This document shows positions 34,359 to 44,253 of a stretch of 64,000 bases of DNA, piece after piece. The translations under genes and the position numbers were made by a program. How positions within the stretch are numbered: position 1 is the stretch's first letter; each line of letters starts with the position of its first letter. Source of the stretch: Alteromonadaceae bacterium UBA2620. GTDB lineage: Bacteria > Pseudomonadota > Gammaproteobacteria > Enterobacterales > Alteromonadaceae. Under the pieces are notes generated by a model. That model did no database searches. It was not told the origin of the DNA and saw nothing but the letters and a program-made list of their open reading frames with translations. The stretch covers positions 1 through 64,000 of the forward strand of contig DDJQ01000105.1 in NCBI GenBank assembly GCA_002339125.1. Reading direction: 5' to 3'.

Positions 34359-35174
34359 CTAGCTGTAATAACGGTCAATGCGGGTCAGGTTATTGATGAA
34401 ATTCAACAGGATATCGGCGGTCTGTTGCGGATGAGAAATAAACGGCGCATGGGCAGCATGGGGCATTACCACGGTATCCGCACCGGGATGCAGTTCGTGA
34501 ATACGGTCGATGCTACTGGTAGGAACCAGGCTATCCAGGCGACCATACAAACGCAGCGTAGGTTGATTTATCCGCCCAATCATACTTCGCAGATCCACTG
34601 TTTCCAGCAAGGAAAGGCCGGCAGCCAGTGCGACTTCGGCAGGTGAGGGCAAAGCGCCCAGTTGCTGGCGTATAGTTTTTACATCCTGCCTGGCGGATGC
34701 ACTACCCATAGCCTGAATAGCTAAAAAACGATCCAGGGTTTTCTCGTAATCTCGCGCCAGCTGGCGCTGAAAACCACTCAGCACTTCTGGCTCAATGCCT
34801 TTCCAGCAACCGTTAGAGATAAAACAGGGACTGGAAGCCAGGGTAATTAAACCGGCAATCTTATCCGGGTAAGACAGCGCCAGCTGTTGCGCTACTAAAC
34901 CACCTAGCGACCAACCTGCTACCACAGAGCCCTCGGGAACGGATTCATTAACCAATGCCGTAATGGTATCGAGTGAGTAGTCTTCCGGCAGTTTGTCGCT
35001 ATTCATGCCAAAGCCTGGCAAACAAATGCGAATCACTTCAAGATCGGCGGTCAGAAACGGTAAAAACTCACTAAAAACGGCGCTGTTCATGCCCCAGCCA
35101 TGGAGCAAAACCAACGTCCTTCCCGATCCCTGAGACAGGCTTTTTAATACTGTATTAGTGTTATTGTCACCCAC
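34359..35174 (-). CDS. bioH: BioH-like pimeloyl-ACP methyl ester carboxylesterase
   Basis: The 271-residue alpha/beta hydrolase has the BioH opening (TLVLLHGWGMNSAVFSEFLPFL) and the full triad: nucleophile Ser in GWSLGG, Asp in LYGRLDSLVP, and His in PHAAHAPFISHP. BioH demethylates pimeloyl-ACP methyl ester in biotin synthesis. The Gly-Trp-Ser-Leu-Gly elbow and the placing beside a divergent comF-type gene match the usual gammaproteobacterial neighbourhood. The 205-base spacer downstream (34154-34358) holds nothing I recognise. Confidence 0.9.
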   Translation of the reverse strand: MGDNNTNTVLKSLSQGSGRTLVLLHGWGMNSAVFSEFLPFLTADLEVIRICLPGFGMNSDKLPEDYSLDTITALVNESVPEGSVVAGWSLGGLVAQQLALSYPDKIAGLITLASSPCFISNGCWKGIEPEVLSGFQRQLARDYEKTLDRFLAIQAMGSASARQDVKTIRQQLGALPSPAEVALAAGLSLLETVDLRSMIGRINQPTLRLYGRLDSLVPTSSIDRIHELHPGADTVVMPHAAHAPFISHPQQTADILLNFINNLTRIDRYYS

Positions 35175-35210
35175 GTAATCACTTCCTGACAGAACGTAGC
35201 AAAAGTTTAC

Positions 35211-35978
35211 ATGAGCATTGTAAAAACCCCAATAGTGAAATGCGTGGAACGTCTCAAAGGCGCGACGAAATTCCGTCCCGCAGGGTTATGTTATTTGTGT
35301 CAACAACACTGCAATGCCGCTGTGTGCGAGGTTTGTGAACAAGACTGCTTGTTCTTTAATGACCAGAAGGTGGCCGGCAATCTGCTAAACTGGCCTAACA
35401 TTAAGCAGGGGCTGACGCCCGGCCGCTACCAGCAAATGTGTGCGCTAGGTTACTTTCAGTGGCCGTTAGATCATTTGATTCGCCACTTTAAGTACGGCCA
35501 TCCGCTGCTGGCGGAGCCATTAGCGCAATGGTTCTTGCGATATTCTGCGGCTTTATCCGGCCCGTTACCCGACTGCCTGCTACCCGTACCGATTAGTCCC
35601 TGGCGTTTCGCTAAGCGACAGTATCATCAGACCCTGCTGTTAGCCGACTATCTTGGAAAGCACCTGGATATCCCGGTGATGCCAAAATGGGCTCACAGAA
35701 GAGGCTGGCAACGCAGTCAGCAATCCCTTGGCAGGCGCGAGCGACTGCGCAACCTTAAACAGGCATATGAGCTGGGAAGCGGCGACTTTCCCGCCCGGGT
35801 AGCCCTGATTGACGACGTGGTAACGACTGGTGCCACTATCGCCACTCTGAGCAGGCTCATCCATCAGGTAGCACCGCACACAGAAATCACAGTCTGGGCG
35901 TTGGCTGTTACACCCAATAAGGCCGACCAGGCGCTACTGCTGCCTGGTCGTCAAATCCTTGGTCACCGCGAGGCTTAA
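35211..35978 (+). CDS. comF: ComF/GntX family phosphoribosyltransferase-like protein
   Basis: The 255-residue product has a Cys4 zinc-finger-like start (CYLCQQHCNAAVCEVCEQDC, about 27-46) and a C-terminal phosphoribosyltransferase domain with the PRPP loop VALIDDVVTTGATIATLS (about 205-222). ComF is required for DNA uptake in competent bacteria, and the E. coli relative GntX lies beside bioH as here. Its stop overlaps the convergent M14 peptidase stop by four bases. Confidence 0.88.
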   Translation: MSIVKTPIVKCVERLKGATKFRPAGLCYLCQQHCNAAVCEVCEQDCLFFNDQKVAGNLLNWPNIKQGLTPGRYQQMCALGYFQWPLDHLIRHFKYGHPLLAEPLAQWFLRYSAALSGPLPDCLLPVPISPWRFAKRQYHQTLLLADYLGKHLDIPVMPKWAHRRGWQRSQQSLGRRERLRNLKQAYELGSGDFPARVALIDDVVTTGATIATLSRLIHQVAPHTEITVWALAVTPNKADQALLLPGRQILGHREA

Positions 35979-38635
35979 TTAATCGCCTCAGCCATAAACA
36001 GTGCATTGCTCATCAGCTTATTGGTGCCATACCAGAACCCGCGAAATTGCGGATCGTCGGTAAAGCCAATCACCCGGCCACGTCCCATGGCTTCGGCTAC
36101 TACCGCTACCGAACCGGCTATTTCGTTTGCCACCGGGTCGGCACTGAAACCAGCGACCAGCGGTGAGTCAGTGTAGCGGGCCGGAACCACTGTTGGCGAG
36201 GCATTGCTGAACACCATCATATTACTGGTTTTAAACAGGTTTAACTGCGGCGCGTCATAGCCGTAAAACAGCGGGTGGGAGGTATCGATGCTGGCCTGAT
36301 AAACCGCCCCGGCTACCAGTTGCTGCGCATTATGCGCGGAACGATCGGCAAAGGTCAGGTTCTTGTCGCTGAACAGGTCGGCGACGTCCTGCCTTGAGCT
36401 CAGTTTGATATCCAGCCAGTTGTGCCGGGCAAATAATCGCAATGCCGAGGTCTGGCCTACCAGGGTCCCGCCGGCACGAACCCAGTCGGTCAACGTTTCA
36501 TCAACGCCTTCAGGTAAGTCATAGCGGCCACCAACAAATACAACGTGAGTGTAATCATGCAGAGAAACGTTATCGAGATGACGTTGTTCCACCAGAGTGA
36601 CCGGCATGCCTACCTGTGTATCCAGGTAATGCCACACTTCACCGGCCTGATACGGACTGACGCCCTCGCCACCTACCAGCAAAGCTTTGGGCGCTTTTAC
36701 CGGCACCATACTGCGGCTGCCAATGTCGATACCGGTACGGGTAAAGCCGCTGCTGAGGGATAACACCTGCACACCGACATCAACCGCCGCCGCATTAACC
36801 AGCTCAATAAGCGCCTGTGGCTGAGGCACGCCCCGCGGGATCACGATGGTACCCGCCGCCAGCGATAGGTTGCCCTGTGTAGTGGCTGCGGTAAAAGGCT
36901 GGGTGGCAATACGCGCTGCCACGCCTTTATCTAGCAGTTCCTGTAACAATGCCGGTGCTTTGTAGTGATGCCACTCAAACGCATAGGCATAAGCGTCGCT
37001 GTCAACCGGCACTATCGGAGCGGGTGACGGGCTGTTGTCGGTGAATTTGGCACGGCGCAACTCACGGCTGCTCATGGGAGCAAAGGTTAAATCAAATGCC
37101 AGTGGCAGGTTAAAGTTAGATACGTCGTAAAAGGTGTTATCCGCAAAATCCTGCTGAGTGGAGAATAACGACTTGATTAAGCGGTACTGTGGTTGCGCCA
37201 GCGGCACTACCAGCGTGCTGTTTGCTTTATACACGGTGTCGTTAACTTCAATATCTTCGCGCGGTTGCTGATAACGGATATTGTGCTGGGTGAGCACCCA
37301 GCGCGCTTTTTCCAGGCGCCAGCTGTCCTGCGGCTCATGAATTAAATAGGCTGCATTGTCATCCTGACTGGCAAGCTCTGCGGTTTCTTTATAAAAGTTA
37401 TGCTGATAGTCGAGCAGCGCCGCTTTGTTTGCCATGGCGCCATCAAATACCGCCACTGACATGGTGAACTGGTTCTGGATAGTTTGTGGGAACGCCAGCG
37501 GGCCATTAATAGAATCCTGCAGGTGGCCACGACTACTGGCCTGCTCGAACAACACACCAATACTGCCCTGGGCATCCGGATAGGACGAGCCTTTACCGTA
37601 GTAAAAGTCATCAAAGCCTTCCTGACTGAAATACAGTTGTTTCTGACTGTCGAAGGCGCTGACATAATATTCTGCCAGCGCGTTGGTCAGGCGTACGTTA
37701 CCTTCCGGCGTAAATGGGTTTTTGCGACTCGGCACACCCGGCTGGAAAAAGTAAGAACTATTGGTACCCATTTCGTGGAAGTCTGTTAACACGTGGGGGC
37801 GCCAGTGCTGAAACTTGCTGATACGCGCCTGAGACTCAGGGTGCACCATCATTAACCAGTCCCGGTTAAGATCAAACCAGTAATGGTTGGTGCGCCCGTT
37901 GGGCCAGCCTTCCTGGTGCTCCCGATGCGCCGGGTCGGCATTGAGTACCTTGCCCTTGTGCATATTCGCCCAGTGCGCAAACCGCGATAGCCCATCCGGG
38001 TTGTAGGAGGGGTCCAGCAGCACCACGTTTTCCTGCAGCAAACGAGTTACCCTTTCGTCCTGGGCCGCGGCAAGATAATAAGCCACTAGCAGCGATGCAT
38101 TAGCACCGGAAGGCTCATTACCGTGCACGCTGTAGCCCATGTAAAATAACAGTGGCGCATCCGCCGGTGTTTTCTTACCTTGTTGAACCTGAGCCATATG
38201 CGCGGTACGCCAGTCTTCCAGCTTACTGCGATTTTGAGGTGCCGTGATAGTTAACAGCAGCAGCGGGCGTTGCTCATGGGTATAGCCGGTAACTTCCAGG
38301 GTTATCCGATCAGAAGCCGCCGCGAGGCTGCGCATATAAGTGACCAGCAAATCATGGCGTACGTGCCAGTCGCCAACATTATATCCAAGCACCGATTCGG
38401 GAGTGGGTATAGCGGGATCAAGCTCAACATTGTCAGGTAAGTAGGCTCTGGCCGGCTTGCCCCCGGCAGTAGCCATAGCGCTGAAGCAAAGCGATAACGC
38501 AACAATCAGAACAGTATATAGCTTGGCAAGACATGAGCGTAAAGGGGTGGAATTTGTCGTTATTGGCGCTGATAGCATTTTACGGACACCATAATTAGTT
38601 TTATTTGATGGTCTTGAAACCTGTGACTTCGGCAT
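35975..38635 (-). CDS. M14-family zinc carboxypeptidase, secreted
   Basis: The 886-residue product has an N-terminal signal (LYTVLIVALSLCFSAMATAG); the exact start is uncertain (ATG 38635 or 38578, neither with a strong ribosome-binding site). The peptidase M14 domain covers about 65-400, with the zinc ligands HGNE in YSVHGNEPSGANASL and the later His in TDFHEMGTNSSYFFQ. The last 450 or so residues include a class-I glutamine-amidotransferase-like region (HVVFVGGRYDLPEGVDETLTDWVRAGGTLVG), common in this subgroup of large M14 proteins. It probably trims peptides in the periplasm or outside the cell. Confidence 0.87.
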   Translation of the reverse strand: MPKSQVSRPSNKTNYGVRKMLSAPITTNSTPLRSCLAKLYTVLIVALSLCFSAMATAGGKPARAYLPDNVELDPAIPTPESVLGYNVGDWHVRHDLLVTYMRSLAAASDRITLEVTGYTHEQRPLLLLTITAPQNRSKLEDWRTAHMAQVQQGKKTPADAPLLFYMGYSVHGNEPSGANASLLVAYYLAAAQDERVTRLLQENVVLLDPSYNPDGLSRFAHWANMHKGKVLNADPAHREHQEGWPNGRTNHYWFDLNRDWLMMVHPESQARISKFQHWRPHVLTDFHEMGTNSSYFFQPGVPSRKNPFTPEGNVRLTNALAEYYVSAFDSQKQLYFSQEGFDDFYYGKGSSYPDAQGSIGVLFEQASSRGHLQDSINGPLAFPQTIQNQFTMSVAVFDGAMANKAALLDYQHNFYKETAELASQDDNAAYLIHEPQDSWRLEKARWVLTQHNIRYQQPREDIEVNDTVYKANSTLVVPLAQPQYRLIKSLFSTQQDFADNTFYDVSNFNLPLAFDLTFAPMSSRELRRAKFTDNSPSPAPIVPVDSDAYAYAFEWHHYKAPALLQELLDKGVAARIATQPFTAATTQGNLSLAAGTIVIPRGVPQPQALIELVNAAAVDVGVQVLSLSSGFTRTGIDIGSRSMVPVKAPKALLVGGEGVSPYQAGEVWHYLDTQVGMPVTLVEQRHLDNVSLHDYTHVVFVGGRYDLPEGVDETLTDWVRAGGTLVGQTSALRLFARHNWLDIKLSSRQDVADLFSDKNLTFADRSAHNAQQLVAGAVYQASIDTSHPLFYGYDAPQLNLFKTSNMMVFSNASPTVVPARYTDSPLVAGFSADPVANEIAGSVAVVAEAMGRGRVIGFTDDPQFRGFWYGTNKLMSNALFMAEAIN

Positions 38636-38717
38636 AATATATTTTCAATACCTGACTGTTTTACTCAGGTTAATTTGTTATCATATGCGATAGTTATTGA
38701 TTATGCAGGACTCTACA

Positions 38718-39296
38718 ATGATCTCAATATCAAAAGAGGCCCAGGGACACTTTGTTAAGTTACTGGCTAAACAGGAAGAAGGCACAAACATTCGTGTTTT
38801 CGTGGTGAATCCGGGAACCTCAAGTGCTGAATGCGGTGTTTCTTATTGTCCACCCGATGCGGTGGAGCCTTCCGACACCCGTTTACCCTTCGACGGCTTT
38901 GATGCCGTGGTTGACGAAGAGAGCGCGCCTTATCTCGAAGAAGCCGAAATCGATTATGTCACCGATCAGATGGGTTCACAGCTAACGCTGAAAGCGCCAA
39001 ATGCCAAGGCTCGTAAAGTGGCAGACGATGCGCCAATAGTAGAACGTCTGAACTATATGATTGAGTCTGAAATTAACCCGCAACTGGCCAACCACGGCGG
39101 CCAGGTTGTACTGCTGGAAATTACTGATGACGGTTACGCCGTGCTGCAGTTTGGCGGTGGTTGTAACGGTTGCTCTATGGTCGATGTGACGCTTAAAGAA
39201 GGTATCGAAAAGCAAATGCTCGAAGAATTCGCCGGCGAAATCAAAGGCGTTCGCGATGCCACAGAGCATCAGTCGGGTGAGCACTCTTACTACTAA
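38718..39296 (+). CDS. nfuA: Fe-S biogenesis protein NfuA
   Basis: NfuA carries and delivers 4Fe-4S clusters. The product, about 192 residues from ATG 38718 (AGGA ribosome-binding site), aligns end to end with E. coli Nfu[29 protein letters not shown], then [13 protein letters not shown] in the degenerate A-type domain, and [20 protein letters not shown] with the cluster-binding CxxC of the Nfu domain. It ends in GEHSYY like its E. coli counterpart. The frame extends seven codons upstream to 38697 without support. Confidence 0.95.
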   Translation: MISISKEAQGHFVKLLAKQEEGTNIRVFVVNPGTSSAECGVSYCPPDAVEPSDTRLPFDGFDAVVDEESAPYLEEAEIDYVTDQMGSQLTLKAPNAKARKVADDAPIVERLNYMIESEINPQLANHGGQVVLLEITDDGYAVLQFGGGCNGCSMVDVTLKEGIEKQMLEEFAGEIKGVRDATEHQSGEHSYY

Positions 39297-39319
39297 GCTC
39301 ACAGCCGGAACATGGCGCT

Positions 39320-39535
39320 ATGCTGCCTTTTAGCCACTGGCAACGCTTTATTCAGGGCCTCAGCGTTTTTGCCGTAGGCCTTTGCGTTATGGTGGCGGGC
39401 GCCTGGTGGTTAGAACCGCTTTATTATATGGGGTTAGTAGTGTTGCTCAGCGGCTTTGGCTGGGCAATGTCTGGTTATCTCGGCCTGCTCTGGCATCGCC
39501 TCACAAAGTCGATTAATCCAAACCGGCACAAGTAA
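39320..39535 (+). CDS. small two-helix membrane protein
   Basis: The 71-residue product is unrecognised. It has two predicted membrane helices (about 10-28 and 34-57) in the order LSVFAVGLCVMVAGAWW and YYMGLVVLLSGFGWAMSGYLGLLW, and a short basic tail. It follows nfuA by 23 bases on the same strand, so it is probably co-transcribed, and it ends two bases from the convergent MATE gene. Confidence 0.6.
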   Translation: MLPFSHWQRFIQGLSVFAVGLCVMVAGAWWLEPLYYMGLVVLLSGFGWAMSGYLGLLWHRLTKSINPNRHK

Positions 39536-39537
39536 AC

Positions 39538-40869
39538 TCAGGTGCTAACAATGAGTTTATCCCTGCGCCAGTAAAACACCGCACCCAGCGTTACTCCACG
39601 GGCGAGTAAAAAGGCCAGCAACGCCCACCATAGGGCCGGGTTACCCTCAGATTGAGTCACATACCACACCGGAAAATACACCAGTAATGCGCTGATGATC
39701 ATGGTATCTCGCATGGCTTTGGCCTGAGTAAGACCAACAAACACCCCATCATATAAAAAGCACCAGTGAGCCACTAATGGCAACACGGTCATCATGCCGA
39801 GGTAGGCATATGCTGCCTGCTGCAAAGACTCGATATCCGTGAGTAAGCGAATAATTTGCGGCCCGAAAAACCAGAATATCACCGCATAGCCAACGGCAAA
39901 CAGCCCTGACCACAGTAATCCTCGCTGCGTCTGGCGCATAACCCCTTTGCTACTTCTAGCGCCTGCTGCCTCACCAACGGTGGCCTCCACAGCATAGGCA
40001 ATGCCATCGAGCCCCAGCGCAATCAACACAAAGAACTGCATCAGGATGGCATTTACGGCCGTAGCAGTCTGGCCATACCGAGCGCCCTGAATGGTTAAAA
40101 AAGCCAGACAAGCCTGCAACGCCAGATTACGCAGCAGCATGTCACCGTTTAGCTTCATTAAAAATTTACGCGCCGTTTTATTAAACCATTCCAGCGCCGG
40201 CGGCTGCCATTGAATATGTTTTAGGGCAATCAGCATCGCCATGATCATCATAGTGTATTCGGCGACCACACTGGCCAGCGCCACGCCGCTTACGCCCCAG
40301 TCCCACCACCAGACCAGCAGGATATCGAGGCCGGCATTAAGCAGGTTACCGACAATCTGCACCAGTAACACACTGGTGGTTTTTTGCTGTCCCACCAGCC
40401 AGCCAATCAAAGCCAGATTTAGCAGAGCAGCCGGTGCTCCCCACACCCGGATATTAAAGTATTCACGGCTGTAAACCGCCACATCGGCAGCCGGGGCCGC
40501 CAGCCATAAGCCGGCTTGCAGAATAGCCTGTTGGGTTAGCCAGATAAGCAGGCCAATAGTGATGGCAATAACCGCGGTTTGATAAAATGACCTGGCCATC
40601 ACGGTGAGGTCGCCCTCGCCCCTGGCCTGTGCACTCATACCGGTGGCCGACATTCGAATAAAACCGCACACCCAGTAAATTTGGGTAAGAATTAACGCGC
40701 CAATGGATGCGCCGGCGAGTTGCGCCGATGAATCCATATGCCCCATTACCGCCGTATCAACTAGTCCAAGTAAGGGAGTGGTGATATTCGCCAGGATCAT
40801 CGGCAGGGCCAGCTTTAATAACTGAATGTGGGCAGCACTGCCGCGTAACTGATAGGATAGGGTTGTCAC
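39538..40869 (-). CDS. DinF-like MATE-family efflux transporter
   Basis: The 443-residue product has about 12 membrane helices and the MATE signatures: LALPMILANITTPLLGLVDTAVMGHM at the start and ARGEGDLTVMARSFYQTAVIAI. It is closest in character to DinF, a cation-coupled multidrug exporter subgroup. It ends two bases from the small membrane gene and begins 41 bases from the divergent deacetylase gene. Confidence 0.88.
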   Translation of the reverse strand: MTTLSYQLRGSAAHIQLLKLALPMILANITTPLLGLVDTAVMGHMDSSAQLAGASIGALILTQIYWVCGFIRMSATGMSAQARGEGDLTVMARSFYQTAVIAITIGLLIWLTQQAILQAGLWLAAPAADVAVYSREYFNIRVWGAPAALLNLALIGWLVGQQKTTSVLLVQIVGNLLNAGLDILLVWWWDWGVSGVALASVVAEYTMMIMAMLIALKHIQWQPPALEWFNKTARKFLMKLNGDMLLRNLALQACLAFLTIQGARYGQTATAVNAILMQFFVLIALGLDGIAYAVEATVGEAAGARSSKGVMRQTQRGLLWSGLFAVGYAVIFWFFGPQIIRLLTDIESLQQAAYAYLGMMTVLPLVAHWCFLYDGVFVGLTQAKAMRDTMIISALLVYFPVWYVTQSEGNPALWWALLAFLLARGVTLGAVFYWRRDKLIVST

Positions 40870-40910
40870 CGGAACCTTTGCGAGTTTTGTATTAATATCA
40901 AGGAGAATGC

Positions 40911-41999
40911 ATGCAGTTTATCATGACACGCCGATTTATCCCGCTGTTACTGAGCCTGTTATTTTTGCACAGCACGGCAAGTCAGGCCGAGGCCGGTCCA
41001 GCCCATTCCAGCGGCGTGATCTTACTGTATCACCACGTGGCGGAAGATACCCCGCGCAGCACCTCAGTAACCCCCGAAGAGTTTGCCCAACACCTCGACT
41101 ACATTGCAGAAAACTATACGGTAGTGCCCTTAAAGCAGCTGGTTGAAGCCGCGAAAGGCAAGGGCAGCGTACCGGATAACGCGCTGGCCATTACCTTTGA
41201 TGATGGCTACGAGAATATACTCACCAATGGGCATCCGTTACTGCGCAAGCATGACTTCCCTTACACCATTTTTATTAACCCTGAAGTGATTGGCAAGCAG
41301 GGCAATCAGCTTAGCTGGGAACAGGTAAAGCAAATGCAAAAACAGGGAGTGACCTTCGCCAATCACACCATGGACCATTTGCACCTGCTGGAAAAACAGC
41401 CCGGGGAGAGTGAACAGGCCTGGCTTAAGCGTGTTTGGCAGAACATCACCAGTGCCGAAACAATCATTCAGCAACACACCGGTGAATCGCTTAAGTACCT
41501 TGCCTACCCTTTCGGCGAATACAATCACACGCTGGCTAAGCGTCTGGCCGAGCATGGTTATACCGGGTTTGGACAGCACTCCGGCGCCTTCGGTAAATTT
41601 ACCGATATGACGGCGATCCCGCGCTTTCCTGCTGCCGGGCCCTATGCCAAGCTGAGCACTCTTAAGACCAAAATGGCCAGTTTAGCGATGCCTGTAGTAA
41701 GTGCTTCGCTCGACGATCCGCAGATGACCAGCCTTCAGCTTGATGACACCATTACCATTACTCTGGACGAGACTGGCGCTAAAGATGTGAGATTATCGCA
41801 GCTGGCCTGTTACTATCAGGGCGGTACGCTTGACGTAGCAAACACAGCCAGTGAGTTTAATTTTACCCTGGATGCAAAGTTACCAATTGGACGTTCACGG
41901 GTGAATTGTACTGCGCCATCAGAGTCGGCTGGCGGTCGTTTTTACTGGTATTCGATGCCGTTTTTTGTGGCCAATGAGAAGGGTCAGTATCCTGATTAA
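40911..41999 (+). CDS. secreted polysaccharide deacetylase (NodB family)
   Basis: The 362-residue product has a signal peptide (FIPLLLSLLFLHSTASQAEA) and a NodB homology domain at about 40-250: LLYHHVAEDTPRSTSVTPEEF, the metal-binding Asp in ITFDDGYENIL, and the His pair in TFANHTMDHLHLL, followed by YPFGEYN. It should remove N-acetyl groups from an amino sugar polymer. About 110 C-terminal residues form an extra beta-rich domain that I cannot name. An AGGAG site precedes ATG 40911. It resembles PgaB-type deacetylases without the hydrolase domain. No EPS gene is adjacent. Confidence 0.87.
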   Translation: MQFIMTRRFIPLLLSLLFLHSTASQAEAGPAHSSGVILLYHHVAEDTPRSTSVTPEEFAQHLDYIAENYTVVPLKQLVEAAKGKGSVPDNALAITFDDGYENILTNGHPLLRKHDFPYTIFINPEVIGKQGNQLSWEQVKQMQKQGVTFANHTMDHLHLLEKQPGESEQAWLKRVWQNITSAETIIQQHTGESLKYLAYPFGEYNHTLAKRLAEHGYTGFGQHSGAFGKFTDMTAIPRFPAAGPYAKLSTLKTKMASLAMPVVSASLDDPQMTSLQLDDTITITLDETGAKDVRLSQLACYYQGGTLDVANTASEFNFTLDAKLPIGRSRVNCTAPSESAGGRFYWYSMPFFVANEKGQYPD

Positions 42000-42009
42000 G
42001 CGAAACAGC

Positions 42010-42049
42010 GGCTATTGCTGACGCGAGTACATCGCGGCTGGCAATAGCC
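42010..42049. terminator. long hairpin between convergent genes
   Basis: GGCTATTGC (42010-42018) pairs exactly with GCAATAGCC (42041-42049), with an inner GCGA/TCGC pairing. It lies between the deacetylase and the minus-strand GNAT gene, where a bidirectional terminator is expected. There is no T-tract. Confidence 0.55.
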
Positions 42050-42055
42050 CACTGG

Positions 42056-42664
42056 TTATTGCGTTTCGATATGCAGCGCTTTGATCATTTGGACAAACTG
42101 GTCGTTGGTCCGGTGTTCACCAAACCCTAATCGCTGATAAAAAGCAATCGCGCCTTTATTAGCAATTTCACAGTTTAAAACTAGCGCATTTTTCTTCATC
42201 GCACGGGCTTTTACTTCCATAAACTCGATAAGGGCAGAGCCCGTACCCTGACGACGAGCGTCAGGCGATACGGCCAGGTGGCCAATACCGAGTTCGGTAA
42301 ATAAAGGCGCCTCTAACACGGCCAGGTATTGCTGAGAGCGCATGACGATCTCAAGCGCGTCATCGATACCATAGTGCTCGACGATAGAAGACAGGGTTTC
42401 TCTGTCGAAGTTTTCAGGCAAGCGATCATGCCAGCAACTAACCAGGCCGGTCACTTCGCCGTTATACTCGGCAACCCAATGATTTTCAAAACCGTACTGT
42501 CCACCACCTTTCTTCCAGGCTGATAACAGGTAGTCCAGGGCGACTTGTTGGTCACCTTGGCCAAAGACCTCGGTAAGCAAGTGCTTACCAGCGTTAAACA
42601 GCAGGGGAACAGCTATACTACCATCATCCTTTTTGGCATTTCGGATAATACTACAACATGGCAT
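42056..42664 (-). CDS. GNAT-family N-acetyltransferase
   Basis: The 202-residue product has the GNAT acetyl-CoA-binding motif (LAVSPDARRQGTGSALIEFMEVKARAMKKN, about 128-157) and the later NKGAIAFYQRLGFGEH motif. The N-terminal part (ADYLLSAWKKGGGQYGFENHWVAEYNGEVTGLVSCW) forms the variable substrate region. The acceptor is unknown. The ATG directly follows the sco stop, so it may be transcribed as the last gene of the cytochrome oxidase operon. Confidence 0.85.
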   Translation of the reverse strand: MPCCSIIRNAKKDDGSIAVPLLFNAGKHLLTEVFGQGDQQVALDYLLSAWKKGGGQYGFENHWVAEYNGEVTGLVSCWHDRLPENFDRETLSSIVEHYGIDDALEIVMRSQQYLAVLEAPLFTELGIGHLAVSPDARRQGTGSALIEFMEVKARAMKKNALVLNCEIANKGAIAFYQRLGFGEHRTNDQFVQMIKALHIETQ

Positions 42665-43312
42665 TTATTGTTCTTTGGTAATAACAGGCATATCAGTAAG
42701 TATTTGAACACTGTCACTTACTGCAAGTTCACCAGGATTATACTTAGGCTTAAACCTTCCGATGGCTAAACCATTCGGATCGACCACAACCACAGAAGCA
42801 CTGTGATCAACAAGATAATTGGGGTTATCTGTACTTTCAGCAATGGCATACATCAGCCCCAGCGATCTGGCAAACGGGAACAACATTTTATGCTCACCCG
42901 TTAAAGCAACAAACTCCGGGTTGAAGTACTCAACGTAAGAGGCGAGCCTTTCAGGTGTATCCCGCTTTGGATCCACGGAGACAAACACTACCTGAATCGG
43001 CGAGTTGGTGGAAATATTTTTTAGTTCTGGATAAATTTTTCCTAATGCCGCCATAGTAGTAGGGCACACATCCGGGCAGAAGGTATAGCCTAAAAATAAC
43101 AGGCTCCAATGCCCTTTAAACAGTTCGTTAGTTACCGTTTCACCGTGTTGATTGACCAGCGTTACCTCGGCCAGCTGGCGAGGCTCAGGAAAGGTTTGCA
43201 GATACTGAGGCGTATCGTTTTCGGTGCTTTGCGTGGTGAACCACCACGCCATACCCACGCCGGCCACCAGGGCCAGCGCTGCCACCAGGGTTAACAACAA
43301 TTTTTGATTCAT
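42665..43312 (-). CDS. SCO1/SenC copper chaperone
   Basis: The 215-residue membrane-anchored protein (helix at about 7-26) has the thioredoxin-like SCO fold with copper ligands CPDVC (about 86-90) and the distal His in [17 protein letters not shown] proteins deliver copper to, or reduce, the CuA site of cytochrome oxidase subunit II. It overlaps the ctaB start by four bases and belongs to the cytochrome oxidase operon. Confidence 0.9.
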   Translation of the reverse strand: MNQKLLLTLVAALALVAGVGMAWWFTTQSTENDTPQYLQTFPEPRQLAEVTLVNQHGETVTNELFKGHWSLLFLGYTFCPDVCPTTMAALGKIYPELKNISTNSPIQVVFVSVDPKRDTPERLASYVEYFNPEFVALTGEHKMLFPFARSLGLMYAIAESTDNPNYLVDHSASVVVVDPNGLAIGRFKPKYNPGELAVSDSVQILTDMPVITKEQ

Positions 43313-44244
43313 AAAGCCATCGGAACATAGTGATCAACCAACAATACAACAAATAATACCATCAGATGGACAATAGAGTATTTAAAGGTGGTCATGGCGG
43401 TTTGCTCATCGGCCGCATATTTAAGTTTTAACGCATAGTATAAAAAGCCGGCATTGAGCAGTGACGAACCCACCAGATAAATAAGGTGCGCTTTACCAAT
43501 CAGGTAAGGCAGCAGGCACACCAGGCACAGTAAAATGGTGTATAGCAGTACGCAGGTTTTGGTAAAAGCAATGCCGTGGGTCACCGGCAGCATAGGTACC
43601 TTGGCTTTGGCGTAGTCTTTCTCGCGATGGATGGCCAGCGCCCAGAAATGCGGTGGTGTCCAGGTAAATACAATCAGCACCAACAGCAATGCGTAGGCGT
43701 GAACTTCTCCGGTGACAGCCGTCCAGCCCAGTAAAGGCGGCGCAGCGCCGGCCAAACCGCCAATCACAATATTTTGTGGTGTGGCACGTTTTAGAAACAT
43801 GGTGTAAACCACTGCATAGCCCACCAGGCTGGCTAACGTGAGCATGGCAGTTAAGCGATTCACCCAGATTTCAAGCAACGCATAACCGACTACCGCCAGC
43901 ACAAAGGAAAATATCAGCGCCTGTTGAATACTTACCTTACCTTTCACCACCGGGCGATTAAAAGTGCGTGCCATCTGGCTGTCTATCTTATGATCCACTA
44001 TATGATTAAGAACGGCTGCCGCACTGGCCAGCAAACCAATGCCCAGTAACCCGGCAATTAAGCGATCGGCGGGTACCCAGCCCGGCGTGGCCAGACACAT
44101 CCCCACCAGGGCAGTGAGCAGTAATAGCATCACCACCCGAGGCTTGGTCATTTCGTAATAGTAGCGCCAGTTTGCCCGCCAGCCGCTTAACGGGCGGCTT
44201 TTAGAGGCTGACAGCGGTGCATTAATCGGTTGCGATTTTGCCAT
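43309..44244 (-). CDS. ctaB: protoheme IX farnesyltransferase (heme O synthase)
   Basis: The 311-residue UbiA-family membrane enzyme transfers farnesyl to heme b to make heme O. The first Asp-rich motif is [23 protein letters not shown] (about 90-112) and the second lies in [16 protein letters not shown]. About nine membrane helices are visible. It is placed between ctaA and sco, as is normal for alphaproteobacterial/gammaproteobacterial oxidase clusters. It is also called cyoE. Confidence 0.94.
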   Translation of the reverse strand: MAKSQPINAPLSASKSRPLSGWRANWRYYYEMTKPRVVMLLLLTALVGMCLATPGWVPADRLIAGLLGIGLLASAAAVLNHIVDHKIDSQMARTFNRPVVKGKVSIQQALIFSFVLAVVGYALLEIWVNRLTAMLTLASLVGYAVVYTMFLKRATPQNIVIGGLAGAAPPLLGWTAVTGEVHAYALLLVLIVFTWTPPHFWALAIHREKDYAKAKVPMLPVTHGIAFTKTCVLLYTILLCLVCLLPYLIGKAHLIYLVGSSLLNAGFLYYALKLKYAADEQTAMTTFKYSIVHLMVLFVVLLVDHYVPMAL

Positions 44245-44253
44245 GAGGATCTC